DNA of 48,613 nt from Corynebacterium sp. (GTDB lineage: Bacteria > Actinomycetota > Actinomycetes > Mycobacteriales > Mycobacteriaceae), in the NCBI RefSeq assembly GCF_030532965.1, contig NZ_JAUNKC010000025.1:1-48613 (forward strand), in the 5' to 3' direction. Position numbers and translations under genes: made by a program. Positions 28,930 through 38,205 of this stretch are shown one piece after another. The notes beneath the pieces are model-generated. The model was not told where the DNA came from, did no database searches, and saw nothing but the letters and a program-made list of their open reading frames with translations. Each line of letters starts with the position of its first letter. Position 1 is the first letter of the stretch.

Positions 28930-29841
28930 ATGGCCCTCTATATTGTTTTAATGCTGTTGGTGGTGGCGCTCATTGGATATGCGATTTCGCCCAATGGTCG
29001 CACAGTGTTCTTTAAGCGGTTTGCTGCGGGGGCGCAGATTCGTGGCGCGTTCATAGCGGTATTGGCACTTGTTCTTATCGCCTTGGGGATCCTTGCCGTG
29101 AATGGGGAAGCGGCCTGGTCGGTGACTATTCCGTTGGCAATAATTATTTGTGGTTGTTGTTGCCTGCTGGTTGTGCTGTTGCGCAATCGAATTGCGGCGC
29201 CGCAACGGGCCGTACATCCTAAGGTGGTGTTGGCTGTTGGTGCGCACCCGGACGATTTGGAGATCGCCTGTGGTGGTACTTTGGCTCGGTTGAGTGATGA
29301 AGGTCATGAGATTCATGCAATCGTCATGAGTGACGGTCGTCAGGGTGGTGATCAGGGGGTGCGTCCGGATGAGGCGCGTAATGGTGCGCGGACGATGGGG
29401 ATCAAGCGGATCGACGTGTATTCCTTGACCGATACCCGGTTGGAGGATCACAACATGGAGATGGTGGAGATTGTGGAGGCGAAGATCAATGAGATTAATC
29501 CTGAGGTGATCTTTACTCATTCGATCCATGATCAGCACCAGGATCATCAAGCGGTGCATTATGCGGTGCTGCGTGCTGCCCGGAAGCACCCGTCTATTTT
29601 GTGTTTCGAGTCGCCGTCGGTGACTGCGGAATTTAACCCGGCCGTGTTCATCGACATCACGGATTATATGGATGTCAAGGTCAAGGCGGTGCAGGATCAT
29701 CGGGATCAGGCAGGTAAGCGCTATTTGCGGTGTGATCGGCTCAAGGGCATGGCTAATTTCCGGGGTGCCCAGGGGAAGGTGGAATTGGCTGAGGGGTTTG
29801 AAATTGTCAGGTTGAAGGATTCGATTGCGGGGTTGAGGTAG
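28930..29841 (+). CDS. Membrane-anchored PIG-L/LmbE-type N-acetylglucosamine deacetylase
   Basis: A 303-residue protein. Two to three N-terminal membrane helices (about 2-20, 39-58, 65-85) are followed by a PIG-L domain with the zinc motif AHPDD (105-109) and the distal histidine cluster HSIHDQHQDHQAVH (about 200-213). The family removes the acetyl group from N-acetylglucosamine-containing glycans and glycolipids (GlcNAc-PI, mycothiol precursors, teicoplanin). The soluble catalytic part at the membrane and the glycosyltransferase downstream suggest action on a membrane-linked glycan. First gene of a four-gene operon. Confidence 0.85.
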   Translation: MALYIVLMLLVVALIGYAISPNGRTVFFKRFAAGAQIRGAFIAVLALVLIALGILAVNGEAAWSVTIPLAIIICGCCCLLVVLLRNRIAAPQRAVHPKVVLAVGAHPDDLEIACGGTLARLSDEGHEIHAIVMSDGRQGGDQGVRPDEARNGARTMGIKRIDVYSLTDTRLEDHNMEMVEIVEAKINEINPEVIFTHSIHDQHQDHQAVHYAVLRAARKHPSILCFESPSVTAEFNPAVFIDITDYMDVKVKAVQDHRDQAGKRYLRCDRLKGMANFRGAQGKVELAEGFEIVRLKDSIAGLR

Positions 29842-29844
29842 AAG

Positions 29845-30717
29845 ATGAATATTTTGATTACAGGTGTGGGCGGCCCAGCTGGCCGGGCGTTGGTGAAGCA
29901 ATTGGCTACCAGTGGGCATAGTGTCATCGGCGTGGACATGCAGGAGGTTCCGGTTGCTGAGGTGGATGCGTTTGAGCTGGTTCCGGCTGCGCACGATCCG
30001 GAAATGATTAATCATTTAGCGCGATTAGTTCAGCAGTATCAAGTTGATGTGTTGATTCCGACGGTTGCGGACGAGCTTTTGATGGTGGCTAAGGCCGCGA
30101 ATGTCGGTGTTTTCGCGGATGCCCATGTGGTTATTTCCGCCCCGGAGGCGGTGGAGAAGTGCTTCGATAAGCTTTTCACCATGCGCGCGCTGCGGGAGTC
30201 GGGGGTTTCGGTGCCGCCGTTCGGGCTGCCGAGCGATTTCAAGGATGCCGAGGATGTATTCGCCAAGCTGGGCGAGGTGATTATTACCAAGCCGCGGGTG
30301 GCGCGAGGCGGTCGCGGCTTCAAGGTGCATCGTTCGCCGGAGTCCTTTAATTTGGCTGCGTACGATGATTCTTACATCATTCAGGCTTTCGCTTCGGGCG
30401 AGGAATACGCGCCGATGGTGCACATGGGCACCAAGGATGGCGAGGAATTAGTCGCGGTTGTGCACAAGAAGCGTGAAGATTTTTGCGGCACGGAAGCGCC
30501 GTTGGTGCAGTTGATTGATACGTCCGAGGCGCTGGATGTGGCTATGCTTGCGGTGCGGGCATGCCGCGCCTTAAAGCTGGTGGGGCCGGTGGATTTGGAT
30601 ATTCGGCGCATGGCGGATGGGCGACCGGTGGTATTGGAGGTCAATGCCCGGTTTGGTGCCAATAGTTCACAGGCACCGGAGATTTTAAACGCTGTTCTTA
30701 GCTTTTCGACGGAGTGA
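29845..30717 (+). CDS. ATP-grasp ligase
   Basis: A 290-residue protein. An N-terminal Rossmann-like domain (ILITGVGGPAGRALVKQLA) precedes an ATP-grasp domain with the IITKPRVARGGRGF phosphate loop and the metal site DLDIRRMADGRPVVLEVNARFG. It resembles carbamoyl-phosphate synthase-type and peptide/carboxylate-amine ligases, forming an acyl-phosphate and joining it to an amine. The substrate is unknown; an attractive inference is that it supplies or attaches an acyl group to an amino sugar freed by the upstream deacetylase. The gap to that gene is three bases and its stop overlaps the next start (GTGA). Confidence 0.8.
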   Translation: MNILITGVGGPAGRALVKQLATSGHSVIGVDMQEVPVAEVDAFELVPAAHDPEMINHLARLVQQYQVDVLIPTVADELLMVAKAANVGVFADAHVVISAPEAVEKCFDKLFTMRALRESGVSVPPFGLPSDFKDAEDVFAKLGEVIITKPRVARGGRGFKVHRSPESFNLAAYDDSYIIQAFASGEEYAPMVHMGTKDGEELVAVVHKKREDFCGTEAPLVQLIDTSEALDVAMLAVRACRALKLVGPVDLDIRRMADGRPVVLEVNARFGANSSQAPEILNAVLSFSTE

Positions 30718-31997
30718 CAGCGTCGATGTCGGTACTGGTGACCGCCACCGTTGCGGCATTGAGTGTGTTTATTTTCTGGATTGGGGCGATAAAGATTCTC
30801 TTTATCCCCTTGTCCGCAATTTTTGAGATCCAAGCCGCGCGCAGGAGGCGTCGACAAGCGAAAGCACCCAAGCGCGAGGAACCGTTGGTGAGCATCATCG
30901 TGCCCGGCTATAACGAAGATCGGGTGGTAGTAAGCTGTGTGCAATCGATTGTGGCCGCTAATTACGAGAATTACGAATTAATTTTGGTCAATGATGGTTC
31001 CACCGACAGCACCGCCGAAACCATGCGGGAATTGGCGCAAACCTACCCCAAGACGATCTTCGTTGACCAGCCGAATTCCGGCAAGGGTGCGGCATTGAAC
31101 ACGGGAACGGCCTACTCCAATGGCCGGTTCATCATGTATGTGGATTCCGACGGGGTGTTTGGCAAGGACACCATCAATGAAATGCTGCGCCCCTTCGAAA
31201 ACCGCAAGGTAGGGGCGGTAAGCGGGGACGACCGTCCGGTGAACTTGGATCGGTTGCTTACCAAACTATTATCGCTGATTTCCCACGTCGGCACCGGTTT
31301 CATTCGGCGTGCCCTGTCTGTCATCGACTGTCTGCCGGTGGTGTCCGGAAACATCGGGATGTTTCGCCGGGAGGCATTGGAGAAAGCAGGTGCGTTACGC
31401 ACCGACACGCTTGGCGAGGACCTGGAACTCACGTGGCGAATGCACCGGGCGGGCTACACGGTGAAATTCGCCCCGAAAGCCGTCGTCTATGCGGAATCGC
31501 CGTCGACGCTGCGGGGGTTGTGGCGGCAACGCGTGCGGTGGGCGCGTGGAATGCTGCAATCGACGGTGATCCATAAAGACATGATCGGTAACCCCCGGTA
31601 CGGCGCTTTCGGCATCTACCTTCTGTTTAATACCCTCAGCATGATCGTGGTTCCAGTGGCCCAAATTTTCGTCATGATCGGGCTGCCGGTGGTGTTGATC
31701 ACGCAACCCGATAACCTGCCGAGTGACTTCATTGGGTGGATTAGTTTGATCGGGCTTACCTTGGCCTTGATTGTCTTGTTGTATTCCATTGCGCTTAACC
31801 GGGCGTGGAGAGACCTACGATATTTTTGGGTGTTTCCGCTGTGGCCGATCTATGCAACCGTCATGGGTTTTGCGCTAGGCTGGGCGGTTATTCTCGAATT
31901 GCGGGGCGCTGAAAAGAACTGGAACAAGCTGGAACGTACCGGCACGATTAGTATCAAAGGGCTCAGCGTCGAAAAGCAAGAGCGGAGCGAAGCATAA
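30714..31997 (+). CDS. Processive family 2 glycosyltransferase (PgaC/IcaA-like)
   Basis: A 427-residue membrane glycosyltransferase. One N-terminal membrane segment (about 10-35) precedes a GT-A domain with VSIIVPGYNED, VNDGSTD, the DxD metal motif at 144-146 (VDSDG), the base motif Glu235-Asp236 (GEDLELTWR) and QRVRW (272-276), the signature of processive synthases. Three to four membrane helices follow (about 288-395). It would polymerise a beta-linked polysaccharide, for example poly-N-acetylglucosamine, from a UDP sugar. Start is GTG at 30714, coupled to the ATP-grasp gene. Confidence 0.87.
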   Translation: MTASMSVLVTATVAALSVFIFWIGAIKILFIPLSAIFEIQAARRRRRQAKAPKREEPLVSIIVPGYNEDRVVVSCVQSIVAANYENYELILVNDGSTDSTAETMRELAQTYPKTIFVDQPNSGKGAALNTGTAYSNGRFIMYVDSDGVFGKDTINEMLRPFENRKVGAVSGDDRPVNLDRLLTKLLSLISHVGTGFIRRALSVIDCLPVVSGNIGMFRREALEKAGALRTDTLGEDLELTWRMHRAGYTVKFAPKAVVYAESPSTLRGLWRQRVRWARGMLQSTVIHKDMIGNPRYGAFGIYLLFNTLSMIVVPVAQIFVMIGLPVVLITQPDNLPSDFIGWISLIGLTLALIVLLYSIALNRAWRDLRYFWVFPLWPIYATVMGFALGWAVILELRGAEKNWNKLERTGTISIKGLSVEKQERSEA

Positions 31998-31999
31998 CC

Positions 32000-33094
32000 A
32001 TGAAACGTCGACAATTTCTCCAACTCGCATTGTCCACCACCGGCATCCTGCTGCTTAGCGCGTGCGGGTCAAGCTCGGAGCTGAAAAAGCTTGACGACGC
32101 CCCCATACCCGAAGAACGCAGCGTCAATTTCGGCTTTGAGGACGTCTCCAACCTCGACTACGACTGGGCGGGGGCCGCCGACAAACTGAAAACCGTCGGC
32201 GCCAACGCCGTGGGGCTGGGAGTGGGCCGGGTCGAATGGGTCGCGCACCCGTGGCCTGCGTATACGGATTCCCAAGCGCTTGACGATACCGCCGACCCGG
32301 TGAAAACCGCCATGACCACCCTCGGCGATTCCTACCGCTACAGCCTCATCATCGACACCTTGGTGCCGTCGAAGATCGCCGAAGATCCCAGCCTTGCCGG
32401 GGTCTCACCCACCGGCGAGCGCTCCACCAACTTCGCCTCGGTGACGGCGCTGCGCGACGGGGAAGTCGGCGACCGGATCATTGAGCTTGCCGAATACCTC
32501 GCAGATAGGTACAACCCACAGCGCATCGTGCTAACTGAGCTGATGTTCGACGACTTCACCTTCGGCGAAGACGACCTCGAATCCTACAAAAAATACAGCG
32601 GCGCAGCCGACTGGCCGCGCACCGGCACCACCATCGACACCGCCGACCCAAGCCTGGGGAAATGGCGATCCGAAGCACTGCGCCACTTGGCGGAAAAAAT
32701 CCAAGACCAACTCCCGGAAAGCACCCAACTCGAACTCGACGTGCGCGCCCCGTGGGACGATCCCACCTCCGACCGGGCGCTGTCCGGCCACGACTACGAC
32801 GCGTTACTTAGCCGCGCCGACCGGATCGGGGTATGGAACTACCACGTCATGAACGACAAACCAGCCCGATACTCCCAGGAGCTAGCTACCTCGCTCAGCG
32901 ACCGCTACGGCGACCGATACACCATTTCCGTCGGGTTATGGGGCGACAACGGCACAACTGTAAGTCCGGCCGACATGGCCTTGGCGCTTCGCTACGCCGC
33001 CCAGGGCGGGGCCGATCACGTCTCCGTGACCCCAGCTAGTAAAATGACCGACGAACACTGGACGACATTGGGAGAAATCTGGGTTGGGCAATAA
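32000..33094 (+). CDS. Tat/lipobox lipoprotein, putative glycan hydrolase-like
   Basis: A 364-residue protein. The N-terminus has KRRQFLQ, a twin-arginine-type signal, followed by LLLSAC with the lipobox cysteine at 22. The mature part looks like a TIM-barrel sugar hydrolase related to the C-terminal part of PgaB: NFGFEDVSN, LIIDTLVPS, VLTELMFDDFTFGEDD, LELDVRAPWDD, ADRIGVWNYHVM. Acidic pairs such as DD and ED in these strands are candidate catalytic residues. The role, trimming or exporting the glycan made by the glycosyltransferase, is inferred from operon position. Two bases separate it from the preceding gene. Confidence 0.72.
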   Translation: MKRRQFLQLALSTTGILLLSACGSSSELKKLDDAPIPEERSVNFGFEDVSNLDYDWAGAADKLKTVGANAVGLGVGRVEWVAHPWPAYTDSQALDDTADPVKTAMTTLGDSYRYSLIIDTLVPSKIAEDPSLAGVSPTGERSTNFASVTALRDGEVGDRIIELAEYLADRYNPQRIVLTELMFDDFTFGEDDLESYKKYSGAADWPRTGTTIDTADPSLGKWRSEALRHLAEKIQDQLPESTQLELDVRAPWDDPTSDRALSGHDYDALLSRADRIGVWNYHVMNDKPARYSQELATSLSDRYGDRYTISVGLWGDNGTTVSPADMALALRYAAQGGADHVSVTPASKMTDEHWTTLGEIWVGQ

Positions 33095-33647
33095 CCAACA
33101 GACGCTTGGAACCGCAGGCGTGAATTACGTAGTCTTTTTCCGGAATATGAACCTTGGCCATGCAGGTTCTCCCAACCACGCCCAATTGGAAGCCGCGTTT
33201 CGTGACGCTGGCTGCGAAGCCGCAACGTCGTTTCAAACCAATGGAACAGTGATAATCAAAACCGCTACACCCGACGAACACACCCAACAAGCGACGGAAA
33301 CCATCGCGCACACCTGCGGTTACGACGACGCTAACTTCATAATTCCCATCGATCGTCTCAAAGAGACCGTCACCAATGACGGCTACGCTCACCACACCAA
33401 CGATGACACCTACCGCGAAACCGTCACGTTCTTCAGAAGCAACACGGAACCAACCTGGGAACTGCCCTGGACAAATCCCAAAAACGACGTGACCATCTTT
33501 GCTATCGACGACGGCATCGCGCTGGGAACCATCCGCAAACGCAACAACACCACTGGCAGCCCCACCCGCGAAATCGAAACCGCAACCAGTGGCGTCGCCA
33601 CCACCCGCACCCGGAGCACAATAATCAGATTGCTGAAAAAGATATAA
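33084..33647 (+). CDS. DUF1697 family protein
   Basis: A 187-residue protein; the GTG at 33120 (giving 175 residues) is an equally likely start because the conserved region begins NYVVFFRNMNLGHAGSPNHAQLEAAFRDAGC and continues with FQTNGTVIIK, the DUF1697 pattern. Function unknown. The upstream TTG overlaps the lipoprotein gene end, so it may be read from the same transcript, but its role does not obviously fit that operon. Converges on the glycosylase gene. Confidence 0.7.
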   Translation: MGNNQQTLGTAGVNYVVFFRNMNLGHAGSPNHAQLEAAFRDAGCEAATSFQTNGTVIIKTATPDEHTQQATETIAHTCGYDDANFIIPIDRLKETVTNDGYAHHTNDDTYRETVTFFRSNTEPTWELPWTNPKNDVTIFAIDDGIALGTIRKRNNTTGSPTREIETATSGVATTRTRSTIIRLLKKI

Positions 33648-33675
33648 TGCTTTTCGACGCCGCACCGGTGGCAGC

Positions 33676-34434
33676 CTACAACGACGCTATGCCCGAAAGC
33701 GCCACCGCAGTGAACGCAGCTCGATTATCACCAGTGAATTCCGCCCATTGCCGGGCAAACGCGCCGGGTTTATCCGGGAACCCATAATCCGGCCACAACC
33801 GCTGCGCACCGCGCCGGACCGCAAGATCATCATAGGGATACCACGCGAAATCATTGCTGATATCCGCGATAATAACGCCCACCGACCACGGGCCGATCCC
33901 CGGAATACCGCTAAGTTGCGTGGCAAGGGTATCCAACTCCAGTGGGGCAGCAGGGGCGGCGGCATACCATTCGGCCGCCGCCTTCAACTTCGGGACCTGG
34001 AACGCCAGGCCGCAATCAATGAAATCCTGGGTAGGACGCGACAAAACCTGCTCGGCGCTTGGGAACAACCGGAAACCGTTACCGCAGTCTTCGCCCAACT
34101 GCCTCGCCGCAACCGAGTAGAGCTTCCGCGCTTGATCGGCGCGAATGACTTGCCGCACAATACCGGCGGCGATCGCCTCCCACAGATCGGTTGTAGCCCA
34201 CCGTCGCACAGTGATTGGGGTTTCCTGGCCAGGTGTGGGCATAGTAGCGACTACGTGCGGCGCATGGTCGGATGGTGAACCACCAACCCACGCACCCATA
34301 TCCGTCACCGTTGCCTCCTGAATGCGACCATCTGCATGCCGCCAACAGCGAAACTTCCCACCTTCCTGCACTAACCATGCCGGATGATCCGTCATGACCA
34401 CAGATGTTTGGGTTCGGTGGGTGGCGTGGGGCAT
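33676..34434 (-). CDS. AlkA-like HhH-GPD DNA-3-methyladenine glycosylase
   Basis: A 252-residue protein. The helix-hairpin-helix LSGIPGIGPWSVGVIIAD and the following DDLAVRRG with the catalytic aspartate are typical of AlkA-type base-excision glycosylases that remove alkylated bases. The N-terminal 90 residues are less conserved. ATG at 34434 has AAGGA six bases upstream; an internal ATG at 34395 is possible. It is the last chromosomal gene before the CRISPR locus. Confidence 0.82.
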   Translation of the reverse strand: MPHATHRTQTSVVMTDHPAWLVQEGGKFRCWRHADGRIQEATVTDMGAWVGGSPSDHAPHVVATMPTPGQETPITVRRWATTDLWEAIAAGIVRQVIRADQARKLYSVAARQLGEDCGNGFRLFPSAEQVLSRPTQDFIDCGLAFQVPKLKAAAEWYAAAPAAPLELDTLATQLSGIPGIGPWSVGVIIADISNDFAWYPYDDLAVRRGAQRLWPDYGFPDKPGAFARQWAEFTGDNRAAFTAVALSGIASL

Positions 34435-34797
34435 AGGAAATCCTTGTGTGGGCGGGGATACGGTTATGCGAAAAACGAAAACAAGAATGTTCTTTTCGGG
34501 TTGATTGTAGGGTTAAATCTACAAAAACTCGAACAAGTATACTAAAAATCTGTTCTTAATGGGTTTTGATTAGGGATTTCAGTGATGAGTCTGTCCTCTG
34601 CCGAGTTGGGTGTTACCGGACTGGTTGCTGGCAATGTATTTTGTTTAATTTAAGGAAGGCCGACGGGGGTGGATTAGACTTACTGTTTAATGTGGTTTTG
34701 TGTATTTTTAAATGGGTTTTGGGTGATTATTTGTGGTTTGAACGTTTTCTGTGCGATAGGCTTTTACCCCCCTGTATGGAAATTTCTAACCTTAACC
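34435..34797. other. AT-rich non-coding region before the CRISPR locus
   Basis: About 360 bp, clearly more AT-rich than the flanking genes. A possible 82-codon frame (34566-34814) overlaps the tracrRNA promoter and has unusual composition, so I reject it. No other element is evident. Confidence 0.5.
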
Positions 34798-34826
34798 TTG
34801 ACTGCTCTCGTTAATGTCTTTATTAT
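34798..34826 (+). promoter_or_regulatory. Sigma-A promoter of the tracrRNA
   Basis: A TTGACT -35 (34798-34803) and a TATTAT -10 (34821-34826) are separated by exactly 17 bp. Transcription would start about 34832, at the first base of the tracrRNA anti-repeat. Confidence 0.85.
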
Positions 34827-34830
34827 TTTT

Positions 34831-34916
34831 ACCAGAGTTGAACCTCAGTAAGGCATTGGCTAGTTTCCGATGCTGAATGCTCCAAAAGCCGACAGCATCT
34901 GCTGTCGGCTTTTCTC
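34831..34916 (+). ncRNA. tracrRNA of the type II-C CRISPR system
   Basis: An RNA of about 86 nt directly upstream of cas9. The anti-repeat AGAGTTGAACCTCAGT (34834-34849) pairs over 16 bp, two of them wobbles, with the first 16 bases of the crRNA-sense repeat; TTTACCAG just before it also matches the repeat, leaving a bulge. A nexus-like stem GCATTGG/CCGATGC (34853-34873) follows, then the terminator hairpin AAAAGCCGACAGCA/TGCTGTCGGCTTTT (34884-34913). It guides RNase III processing and forms the Cas9 scaffold. The shape and sequence resemble the known C. diphtheriae tracrRNA. Confidence 0.93.
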
Positions 34917-34940
34917 TATCTACTGAAAGCAGAATATTCG

Positions 34941-37900
34941 ATGGAAAGAGTTAGATACCGAGTGGGTATCGATGTTGGAAGTTACTCATTGGGCTTGTCT
35001 GCAATTGCGGTGGACGAGGATGATTTTCCAATAGAGATTTTGAGTTCTGTTTCGCTAATCCACGATTCGGGTTTAGACCCAGATAAAATCAAGGAAGCGG
35101 TTACGCGTCTTGCCTCCTCGGGGATCGCTCGCCGAACACGACGTTTGTATCGTAGAAAACGTCGTCGGTTGATCGCGCTTGATTCGTTTCTTGAAAACCA
35201 GGGATGGATCACCAAAGAATTTGAAGAATACTCAGACCCGTTCTATCCCTGGCGTGTCCGTGATGAACTGGTATCAACACCTATTGCTGATGAGACTGAG
35301 CGGGGAGAAAAGCTCTCAATTGCATTTCGGCATATTGCCCGGCACAGAGGTTGGCGTAATCCATATTCTAAGGTTGACACCCTGAAAGTCATGACGGAGC
35401 CGACGTCTGCGCTTGAGGGGATCAGGGAGTTAGCATCTAAGTCGATAGGTCGACAAATTTCTGAAGGCGCAACGCTGGCAAATATCGTTGTCGCTGCCGA
35501 ACTCGGTAAACAAAAACTCCGAGGGCCAAATGGGCTTTTATCAGCACGGTTGCATCAATCTGACTACGCCACCGAAATCATAAAGATAGCAAAAACTCAA
35601 GGCCTGGACGATGATCTGGTGGGGCAGATAATCGACAAGGTTTTTGCAGCCGAATCGCCAAAAGGATCAGCGGCTGGACGCGTTGGAAAGGATCCCTTAC
35701 AACCAACTAAACTTCGCGCACTTAAGGCGACGGAAGAATTTCAAAACTACCGAATTGCTGCACTGATAGCTAACTTGCGAATTCGGGTTCAAGGAGAGCC
35801 GAAACGCTTGTCCGCTGAAGAAAACAAACTCATTTTTGATTACCTCAGAAATCTCCCAATAAAGGAACAACCTACCTGGTTAGGGGTAGCAGAAATACTT
35901 GGCATTGACCGGGGAGACCTCCTTGGAACCGCAACGATGACTGACGACGGTGAACGGGCCGGATCCAAACCTCCGGTTTTTGAAACGCATCGAGCGGTAC
36001 TTAACAGTAAGATCAAACCACTGGTTGCCTGGTGGAATGAAGCTAATGACGCAGAAAAAGCGGCAATGATAAAAGCAATGTCGAATGCGGAGGTGGATGA
36101 TTTCGACTCACCTGCTGGTGCCAAAGTACAAGCATTCTTTTCCGAATTAGATGATGAAACGCACGCTAAATTGGATTCGTTGCATTTACCTATCGGACGT
36201 GCTGCGTATTGTGAAAATACTCTCGTTCGACTCACAAAACGAATGCTTACTGACGGGATGGATCTCTATGAAGCACGGAAGGCCGAGTTTGGGATTCCTA
36301 ATGATTGGGTTCCACCAGCACCCGAAATCGGCGAGCCAGTTGGCAATCCGGCAGTTGACCGCGTGCTAAAAGGTGTTGCTCGTTGGTTACTCGCCGCTGA
36401 GTCTGCCTGGGGTTCGCCGCTGAGTATCAACATTGAGCATGTTCGTGCTGCTTTCATCTCTGAAAGCGAAACAAGGGAGATAGAAAAGAGCAATAAGAGG
36501 CGTGAAAAGCGCAATTTGGAATTGATTGCGCAGATGAATGAACGCCTTGGGATAAAAGGAAAACCTCGTCGGGGAGACTTATGGCGATTCCAGTCAATCC
36601 AACGACAAAATTGTCAGTGTGCGTATTGCGGTCTCCCGATTGACTTCAAGACATGCGAAATGGATCATATCGTTCCGCAAATGGGGCAAGGTTCAACAAA
36701 TAAACGCGAAAACCTTGTCGCCGTTTGTAAACCATGCAATTCAGAAAAATCCAACATACCTTTTGCAGTTTGGGCAGAAAAAACTGCGCGGAAAGGTGTT
36801 TCTGTAGCAGAAGCCGTTGAACGAACTCGGCATTGGGTGTCTGATCCGGGCTTAAGCGCTAAGCAGTTCGCGGAGTTCACAAAAGACGTTCGTCAAAGGC
36901 TCATGAGGAAGACAAGGGATGAAGAAATTGATGCGCGATCAATTGAGTCAGTCGCGTGGATGGCAAATGAACTACGCTCTCGTATTGCTCAACGGTACAA
37001 AGATGCCGGAACCGAGGTACGAGTTTATAAAGGCGCATTAACCGCTGAAGCTCGAGCCGCTTCGGGAATAACAGGACAATTGCGGTTTATTGATGGGACC
37101 GGAAAATCACGGCTGGATAGGCGGCACCACGCAGTTGATGCAGCAGTAATTGCGTTCGTATCCAACTATGTGGCTGAAACCCTTGCAATACGGTCAAACC
37201 AGAAATTCTGCCAGGAAATTAAGCGTATGCCGCCACAATGGAAAGAATTCACTGGGAAAGACCCAGCACACCGCGCTGCCTGGAACCGCTGGCTGCCTCG
37301 AATGAACGCCCTCGCAAACCTGCTGACTCGTGCGCTTGATGAAGACCGCATTGTTGTTATGTCCAATCTTCGGCTCCGTTTTGGAAATGGGTCTGTGCAT
37401 GAAGATACGATTGGAAAGCTAAAACAGCTGAAGGTCGGAGATGGTATCTCTGCGGTTGATATTGATCGTGCTTCAAGCGAAGCATTATGGTGCGCATTAA
37501 CTCGCGATCCAGAGTATGATCCGAAAACTGGTTTGCCTGAGAACCCAAACCGTGAAATTCGGATTCATGGCACTCGGCTAAATGCCGATGACACAATTAC
37601 CGTTTTCCCTGTAGGCGCCGGGGCATTAGCAGTGCGCGGCGGCTATGTTGAATTAGGGTCAAGCTTCCACCACGCACGTATCTATAAAGTGCCATCCGGA
37701 AAGAACACGGCCTTTTGCATGATGCGTGTTTATGCAATTGACCTCCAAAAATACCGGAATGAAGATCTCTTCTCGGTGAAGCTCAAACCGCAGACAATGT
37801 CAGTCAGGCAGTGCGAGCCGAAACTCCGAAAAGCGCTTGCGGAGGGAACCGCTGAGTATTTAGGTTGGATAGTCACAGATGATGAGCTGATGATTGACCC

Positions 37901-38204
37901 CACTAGCTTCAATACCGGACAGGTTGCAGAAGCGCAAAAAGAACTGGGTGTTATCAAACGTTGGCGAGTTGATGGCTTTTACTCAGATTCAAAGCTTAGG
38001 CTTCGCCCGCTTCAGATGAGTGCTGAAGGCTTGAGCCCTGATGCATCCACAGACACACGGAAAATTCTTGATAGACCTGGTTGGTTACCGGCAGTAAACA
38101 AGCTCTTTGCAAACGGAAACGTCACCGTGATTCGCAGAGACGTTTTGGGGCGTCCACGCCTTTCAAGTCATGCACATCTTCCGGTTTCGTGGCAGGTGAA
38201 ATAG
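34941..38204 (+). CDS. cas9: CRISPR-associated endonuclease Cas9, type II-C
   Basis: A 1087-residue RNA-guided nuclease, compact as in II-C. RuvC-I has Asp11 (GIDVGSYSLG), the arginine-rich bridge helix spans about 62-80 (RRTRRLYRRKRRR), RuvC-II has Glu499 (INIEHVR), the HNH domain lies at about 555-600 with catalytic His576 (MDHIVP) and the zinc-like CAYC/CKPC cysteines, and RuvC-III has His729-His730 and Asp733 (RRHHAVDAAV). All catalytic residues are present. The C-terminal 300 residues are the WED/PAM-interacting part. It strongly resembles C. diphtheriae Cas9 throughout. First gene of cas9-cas1-cas2; the absence of csn2/cas4 makes it II-C. Confidence 0.97.
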   Translation: MERVRYRVGIDVGSYSLGLSAIAVDEDDFPIEILSSVSLIHDSGLDPDKIKEAVTRLASSGIARRTRRLYRRKRRRLIALDSFLENQGWITKEFEEYSDPFYPWRVRDELVSTPIADETERGEKLSIAFRHIARHRGWRNPYSKVDTLKVMTEPTSALEGIRELASKSIGRQISEGATLANIVVAAELGKQKLRGPNGLLSARLHQSDYATEIIKIAKTQGLDDDLVGQIIDKVFAAESPKGSAAGRVGKDPLQPTKLRALKATEEFQNYRIAALIANLRIRVQGEPKRLSAEENKLIFDYLRNLPIKEQPTWLGVAEILGIDRGDLLGTATMTDDGERAGSKPPVFETHRAVLNSKIKPLVAWWNEANDAEKAAMIKAMSNAEVDDFDSPAGAKVQAFFSELDDETHAKLDSLHLPIGRAAYCENTLVRLTKRMLTDGMDLYEARKAEFGIPNDWVPPAPEIGEPVGNPAVDRVLKGVARWLLAAESAWGSPLSINIEHVRAAFISESETREIEKSNKRREKRNLELIAQMNERLGIKGKPRRGDLWRFQSIQRQNCQCAYCGLPIDFKTCEMDHIVPQMGQGSTNKRENLVAVCKPCNSEKSNIPFAVWAEKTARKGVSVAEAVERTRHWVSDPGLSAKQFAEFTKDVRQRLMRKTRDEEIDARSIESVAWMANELRSRIAQRYKDAGTEVRVYKGALTAEARAASGITGQLRFIDGTGKSRLDRRHHAVDAAVIAFVSNYVAETLAIRSNQKFCQEIKRMPPQWKEFTGKDPAHRAAWNRWLPRMNALANLLTRALDEDRIVVMSNLRLRFGNGSVHEDTIGKLKQLKVGDGISAVDIDRASSEALWCALTRDPEYDPKTGLPENPNREIRIHGTRLNADDTITVFPVGAGALAVRGGYVELGSSFHHARIYKVPSGKNTAFCMMRVYAIDLQKYRNEDLFSVKLKPQTMSVRQCEPKLRKALAEGTAEYLGWIVTDDELMIDPTSFNTGQVAEAQKELGVIKRWRVDGFYSDSKLRLRPLQMSAEGLSPDASTDTRKILDRPGWLPAVNKLFANGNVTVIRRDVLGRPRLSSHAHLPVSWQVK

Positions 38205-38205
38205 C

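Noticed and set aside
28948..30015. 355-codon minus-strand frame opposite the PIG-L and ATP-grasp genes
   Set aside because: It is the shadow of two genes with clear family motifs; its His/Arg/Leu-rich translation has no recognisable domain.
34566..34814. 82-codon frame upstream of the tracrRNA
   Set aside because: AT-rich with unusual amino acid content, no ribosome binding site, and it overlaps the tracrRNA promoter.
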